Assembly: GCF_021655555.1 (NCBI RefSeq)
Contig: NZ_AP023086.1
Location: forward strand, 3,626,685-3,690,684
Direction: 5' to 3'
DNA from: Marinagarivorans cellulosilyticus
GTDB taxonomy: Bacteria > Pseudomonadota > Gammaproteobacteria > Pseudomonadales > Cellvibrionaceae
DNA length: 64,000 bases
Notes under the pieces: generated by a model
What the model was told of the DNA's origin: nothing
Seen by the model: the letters and a program-made list of their open reading frames with translations, nothing else
The model's database searches: none
In this document: one piece after another, positions 60,766 to 64,000 of the stretch
How positions within the stretch are numbered: the first letter of the stretch is position 1
Layout: every line of letters starts with the position of its first letter
Translations under genes and position numbers: made by a program

Positions 60766-63700
60766 CTAAAGTTCTTGAATATTTGTTACAGCAACTAAAT
60801 TTTTCGCCTGTTCAACAACCCGCGAATGATGCGTAAACAGAATAACTTGGCTTCTTTCGGATAATTCAGCCAACGCAATCAACGCTGCTTGTGAACGAGC
60901 ATCATCAAAATCCACAAGTATGTCATCCACAATGAAAGGCATCGGCTCGGAGGATTCCATATACTTTTCCAACGATGCGAGACGTAACGCCAAATAGAGC
61001 TGGTCACGAGTCCCCGAACTCATACCCTCCACAGTCACACGCTCTCCCCCTGATCGAATGCCAGCGAGAATGGGTTCATCTCTTTCATTGAAATCGGTCA
61101 TGAGTCTATCGAACGAACCTAGTGTCAGCGCAGAAAAATGTTCACTGGCGCGTTTGACCAGCGGTCCCTGGTTTTCCTGGCGATAACGTTCAATCTGATC
61201 CCGCAATATCTTGCCAGCCAATTTCACCTGAATGTAGCGCTCAGCGTCTGAGCGGATACTGGCAAGAGTAGCCTGGGCCTGATTGGCGAGCGTGGCTGCC
61301 TGATCACTGCCGTCCATAAGCTCCAATTCCTTTTCTTCACGCCCCTTTGCCGATGCGAGTTCAGTACGTTTGGGTTCGAGTTCATCCTCGATCTTGTTTT
61401 TCAATTCTCCGATTCGCCCCGGCAAACTATCCGGATCGATACCCTCCGCTTGAGCTTCCAACTCGGCAATGGTGCTGCCCTCACCTGCATCCAGGATCTC
61501 CTGCTCTATCGAATCAATTGCCGCCTTGATGCGAAGATAATCAGCCGACCGGCGTTCCGCAACCTCAAGTAGAGGGTGGCCATCGCATTTTGCTTCCACG
61601 CATAACGCATCCAGGCGATCAGTCATCGTCTGGATGGAAGCGTTTGAATCCTGCATCTCCTGTATTGCCTGTTCGACTTGTTCTTCAATCTGTTGCCGTT
61701 TTGTCTGTCTTGACCGATTTTCAGATAGCAGAGCGTTAAGGCGAACAACCGCATCATCGGCTGGGATATCACCCAGTTCGGGGGCAATGGTGGCTACCAT
61801 GGCCTCTATCTGGGTTTGGAATATTGCTGCATCTTCGTCGATGGCATTTATCCGTATCCTCAATTTCTCCACTTCCCCCAGCTTCGAAAACAATGATCTG
61901 AGGTTTTCATAGAAATCGTCAACCTCCGATGGTGATATCTCGCTTCGCAAGCCAATATTCTGCATCTGCGCTGCCCACTCTGCCTTCCATGCTTCGAGTG
62001 CCTCAGTCGCCACTCGATGCTCTTCCTTCAATGATTCAACGTCAGATTCCCGATCCTTAACTTCCTTGGCCAATGAATCCCGTTTACGTTTGGCTTCATC
62101 AAGCTGAGCGGCTAACGCCTCGCATTCCAAGAGCACAATTTCAAGCTCGTTTGATGTGGAAGCCACTCTTTCCAATTGCATCAGTTGTGCATTAAGTCTC
62201 TGGAGGTGGGTGCTACGATTCTGCTCAAGATCAGTCTCTTTTTGGCGCAACTGCTTAAGCTGCGCCACCTGATCACGAAGTTTTTCAAAGGCATCCAGCC
62301 AGGCTCGCATCTCGCGAGGAGTGCGTGGCTCAATTTCGCAGGGTGCCCACAATTCCTGCCAATCCGAATCCAGTTGAGCTTTTTCAGCGCTGGCTGCCTC
62401 AAGTTGATCAGCCACCTTCTGAGCTTGTTGCTGCTTGCCCTCCTGCTTGGCCTGAAGGCTTGCCAGCGTATGAACCCGGTCCGCTTCACGGCGCAGCCGA
62501 TCGGATACCTCATCAGCACTTGCAAGGCGATTTTCGAAGGCATCAGGCAAAGTGCCTTCACTCTGATATTCACTCGCTTCGACGGATACGTCTTCATTGC
62601 CTATCCACTGTCGACGCAGCAACTGCCAAATCGCATCGCGTTCTGTCCGGGTTTGTTTGAGAGAAACCTCCGTCGGAACCTTCCCGACTCGCTCAATTTC
62701 ATCGAGCCTCTGCGATGTATCCTGCAAAGCATCGATTAGCTCGTCCTTTTTCTCCTCTAGTCGTTGAATACGTTTTGAGAGATCAGCGTAGCTCTCGTCA
62801 AATTGATGGATACTTTCCCGGCTTGGTAACGCCAAGTGAGCCACTTCATCCAGCACACCTTGCCAAAGCGTGAGTCTTGAGAAGTTGTCATCACATTCTG
62901 CTTTCTGGCTTGCAAGTTGACTCTGAGTAGACTGGATGGATGAGTCCAACTCCCCTTGCTTCCTGGCGGCGGATATTGCACGGAGCAGTGCATCCGTCGA
63001 ATCTGATTCAGCAATCTCGTCACGATCCTTGCGCGCAGCCTGCAGGCGTTTTTCTGTCTCGCACAGACTGGTCTCCGCCTGTTCTGCCCGAGCATTCAAG
63101 ACGGCTTCTTTACTGCCCAAATTAGCAATAGTCTGTCGCTTTGCTAATACGGGACGTAATTGCTCAATTTCCTTGAATTCGAGATCAGGGCGATTCTCTC
63201 TGAGTATGGACTCGGCATCCGCCAATAATTGCTTGGTTTCTGCTTCAAGGTGGGGTCGTTCTTGCTTTGCTTTTCGATGACCACCCAAGCGCGCATGAAG
63301 ATCTTCGATATTCTCAGCCTGTTCCAGCAAGGCCCGATTGGTGGATAACTCAGCAAGTTGCTGTTTTAGTCCTTCGAGACGAGGGGCTGCCTTACCCACA
63401 ATGGCTTGAGCGGTCTCCAACGCATTGATTGCCTTACGCCGACGACCAGAAAAATCATCGTGAAGGATGACAACGTCGCCTAACGATTTCAACTCATGAA
63501 AAAGCTCGCATCGCTTTGAGAGTTTTGGTAAAACGCGCTGGATACGCTGTAAACGATTTATATCCGTCCGGTAGTCCGCCAGTTCAGCCTGAATTCGCTT
63601 CAGCTCTTCCTCTGTGCGTGCCAATGCTCGGCGATGTTCATCCCATTCTCTGGACGAGAGCGAGCACTTTTTAATCTCAGCCCTCAGGTCCGAATATGTT

Positions 63701-64000
63701 CGAATGGCTGAGTTGATCAGCGGCTTTGAACCAGCGGGAAGAAAAAAAATTTTCGCCGAATCATCCAGGTCCCCAAGTACGGTGTGCAGTGCATGACTCC
63801 CAAGCGAAGCGGAGAACAGTGCCTGACCAACCTCCCCCTTCTGTTCAAGGATCTCATTCCCTCCCTGCACCAATGCATGATGATCGATCCCAAAAAGAGA
63901 TGCGAACAGTTCTGGAGTGACGCCCTGGAGAAACGGCGTCAGTGCCTGTTCATCAAGCACTTCACCATCGGGAGACAACAAGGTGTTTTTCCGGCCTTTG
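60766..64000 (-). CDS. YhaN/SbcC-like ATPase with long coiled coil (5' end outside window)
   Basis: At least 1077 residues; the frame continues past the right edge (KGRKNTLLSPDGEVL), so the TTG at 63981 is internal and Walker A is missing. The N-terminal visible part (EQALTPFLQGVTPELFASLFGIDHHALVQGG) is the conserved YhaN-type region. Then come several hundred residues of coiled coil rich in Glu, Gln, Leu and Arg. The C-terminal ATPase half has the signature TVEGMSSGTRDQLYLALRLAS, Walker B MPFIVDDILVDFDD and the switch ILFTHHSRVVEQA. YhaN proteins usually pair with a metallophosphoesterase nuclease (YhaO/SbcD-like), which would lie just outside the window. Expected role: DNA end-processing or repair, perhaps as part of the defence island. 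Confidence 0.85.
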   Translation of the reverse strand, partial: KGRKNTLLSPDGEVLDEQALTPFLQGVTPELFASLFGIDHHALVQGGNEILEQKGEVGQALFSASLGSHALHTVLGDLDDSAKIFFLPAGSKPLINSAIRTYSDLRAEIKKCSLSSREWDEHRRALARTEEELKRIQAELADYRTDINRLQRIQRVLPKLSKRCELFHELKSLGDVVILHDDFSGRRRKAINALETAQAIVGKAAPRLEGLKQQLAELSTNRALLEQAENIEDLHARLGGHRKAKQERPHLEAETKQLLADAESILRENRPDLEFKEIEQLRPVLAKRQTIANLGSKEAVLNARAEQAETSLCETEKRLQAARKDRDEIAESDSTDALLRAISAARKQGELDSSIQSTQSQLASQKAECDDNFSRLTLWQGVLDEVAHLALPSRESIHQFDESYADLSKRIQRLEEKKDELIDALQDTSQRLDEIERVGKVPTEVSLKQTRTERDAIWQLLRRQWIGNEDVSVEASEYQSEGTLPDAFENRLASADEVSDRLRREADRVHTLASLQAKQEGKQQQAQKVADQLEAASAEKAQLDSDWQELWAPCEIEPRTPREMRAWLDAFEKLRDQVAQLKQLRQKETDLEQNRSTHLQRLNAQLMQLERVASTSNELEIVLLECEALAAQLDEAKRKRDSLAKEVKDRESDVESLKEEHRVATEALEAWKAEWAAQMQNIGLRSEISPSEVDDFYENLRSLFSKLGEVEKLRIRINAIDEDAAIFQTQIEAMVATIAPELGDIPADDAVVRLNALLSENRSRQTKRQQIEEQVEQAIQEMQDSNASIQTMTDRLDALCVEAKCDGHPLLEVAERRSADYLRIKAAIDSIEQEILDAGEGSTIAELEAQAEGIDPDSLPGRIGELKNKIEDELEPKRTELASAKGREEKELELMDGSDQAATLANQAQATLASIRSDAERYIQVKLAGKILRDQIERYRQENQGPLVKRASEHFSALTLGSFDRLMTDFNERDEPILAGIRSGGERVTVEGMSSGTRDQLYLALRLASLEKYMESSEPMPFIVDDILVDFDDARSQAALIALAELSERSQVILFTHHSRVVEQAKNLVAVTNIQEL

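Overview
The window looks like chromosome from a marine, polysaccharide-degrading gammaproteobacterium, most likely a member of the Cellvibrionaceae (Saccharophagus/Teredinibacter-like). The reasons are pectin-degrading lipoproteins with long polyserine linkers and CBM35 modules, a TonB-dependent receptor of the carbohydrate type, and an assimilatory nitrate transporter next to a fused phosphatase/kinase. The species is an inference. Nothing here identifies it directly.

Region 1 (1-11.2 kb) is housekeeping and signalling: the end of a sodium symporter, ratA and rnfH; on the minus strand nasA (behind a good sigma-54 promoter), a lactate permease and a PP2C-kinase fusion; then a PP2C phosphatase diverging from a double-FHA membrane protein, a DUF5610-like protein and a Zur-type regulator.

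Region 2 (11.2-29.0 kb) is a pectin utilisation locus: altronate dehydratase, a GntR/FCD regulator, GH28 polygalacturonase, TonB receptor, a DUF4861-GH105 fusion, kduI, kduD, a second-type tpiA, fbp, PL1 pectate lyase and CE8 pectinesterase. Secreted lipoproteins would cut and de-esterify pectin, the receptor would import the oligomers, and GH105/KduI/KduD would turn unsaturated uronates into 2-keto-3-deoxygluconate. UxaA would handle altronate from galacturonate. TpiA and Fbp would send the triose product into gluconeogenesis. A repeated ATTGGTnAGTCCAAt-like palindrome before the GH28 and receptor genes is a likely operator for the GntR regulator.

Region 3 (29.0-40.8 kb) holds a DUF2760-Hsp70-Hsp70 operon, a chromate transporter, two convergent membrane-anchored AraC regulators that are paralogues, a gene-poor stretch with a nine-copy 9-bp tandem repeat, and an MltB-like lytic transglycosylase.

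Region 4 (40.8-64.0 kb) is an accessory island: an Omp85 remnant cut by a Tn3-family transposon, a SprT-like metalloprotease, a tyrosine recombinase, an IS3-family element, a GNAT acetyltransferase, and four large genes on the minus strand. Those four are a 2070-residue M48 peptidase-TerB-SF1 helicase fusion, a UvrD-like helicase and OLD-family nuclease (Gabija-like pair), and a YhaN/SbcC-like ATPase that runs off the right edge. This is most simply read as a defence island. The 2070-residue fusion is the best candidate for something not well described.
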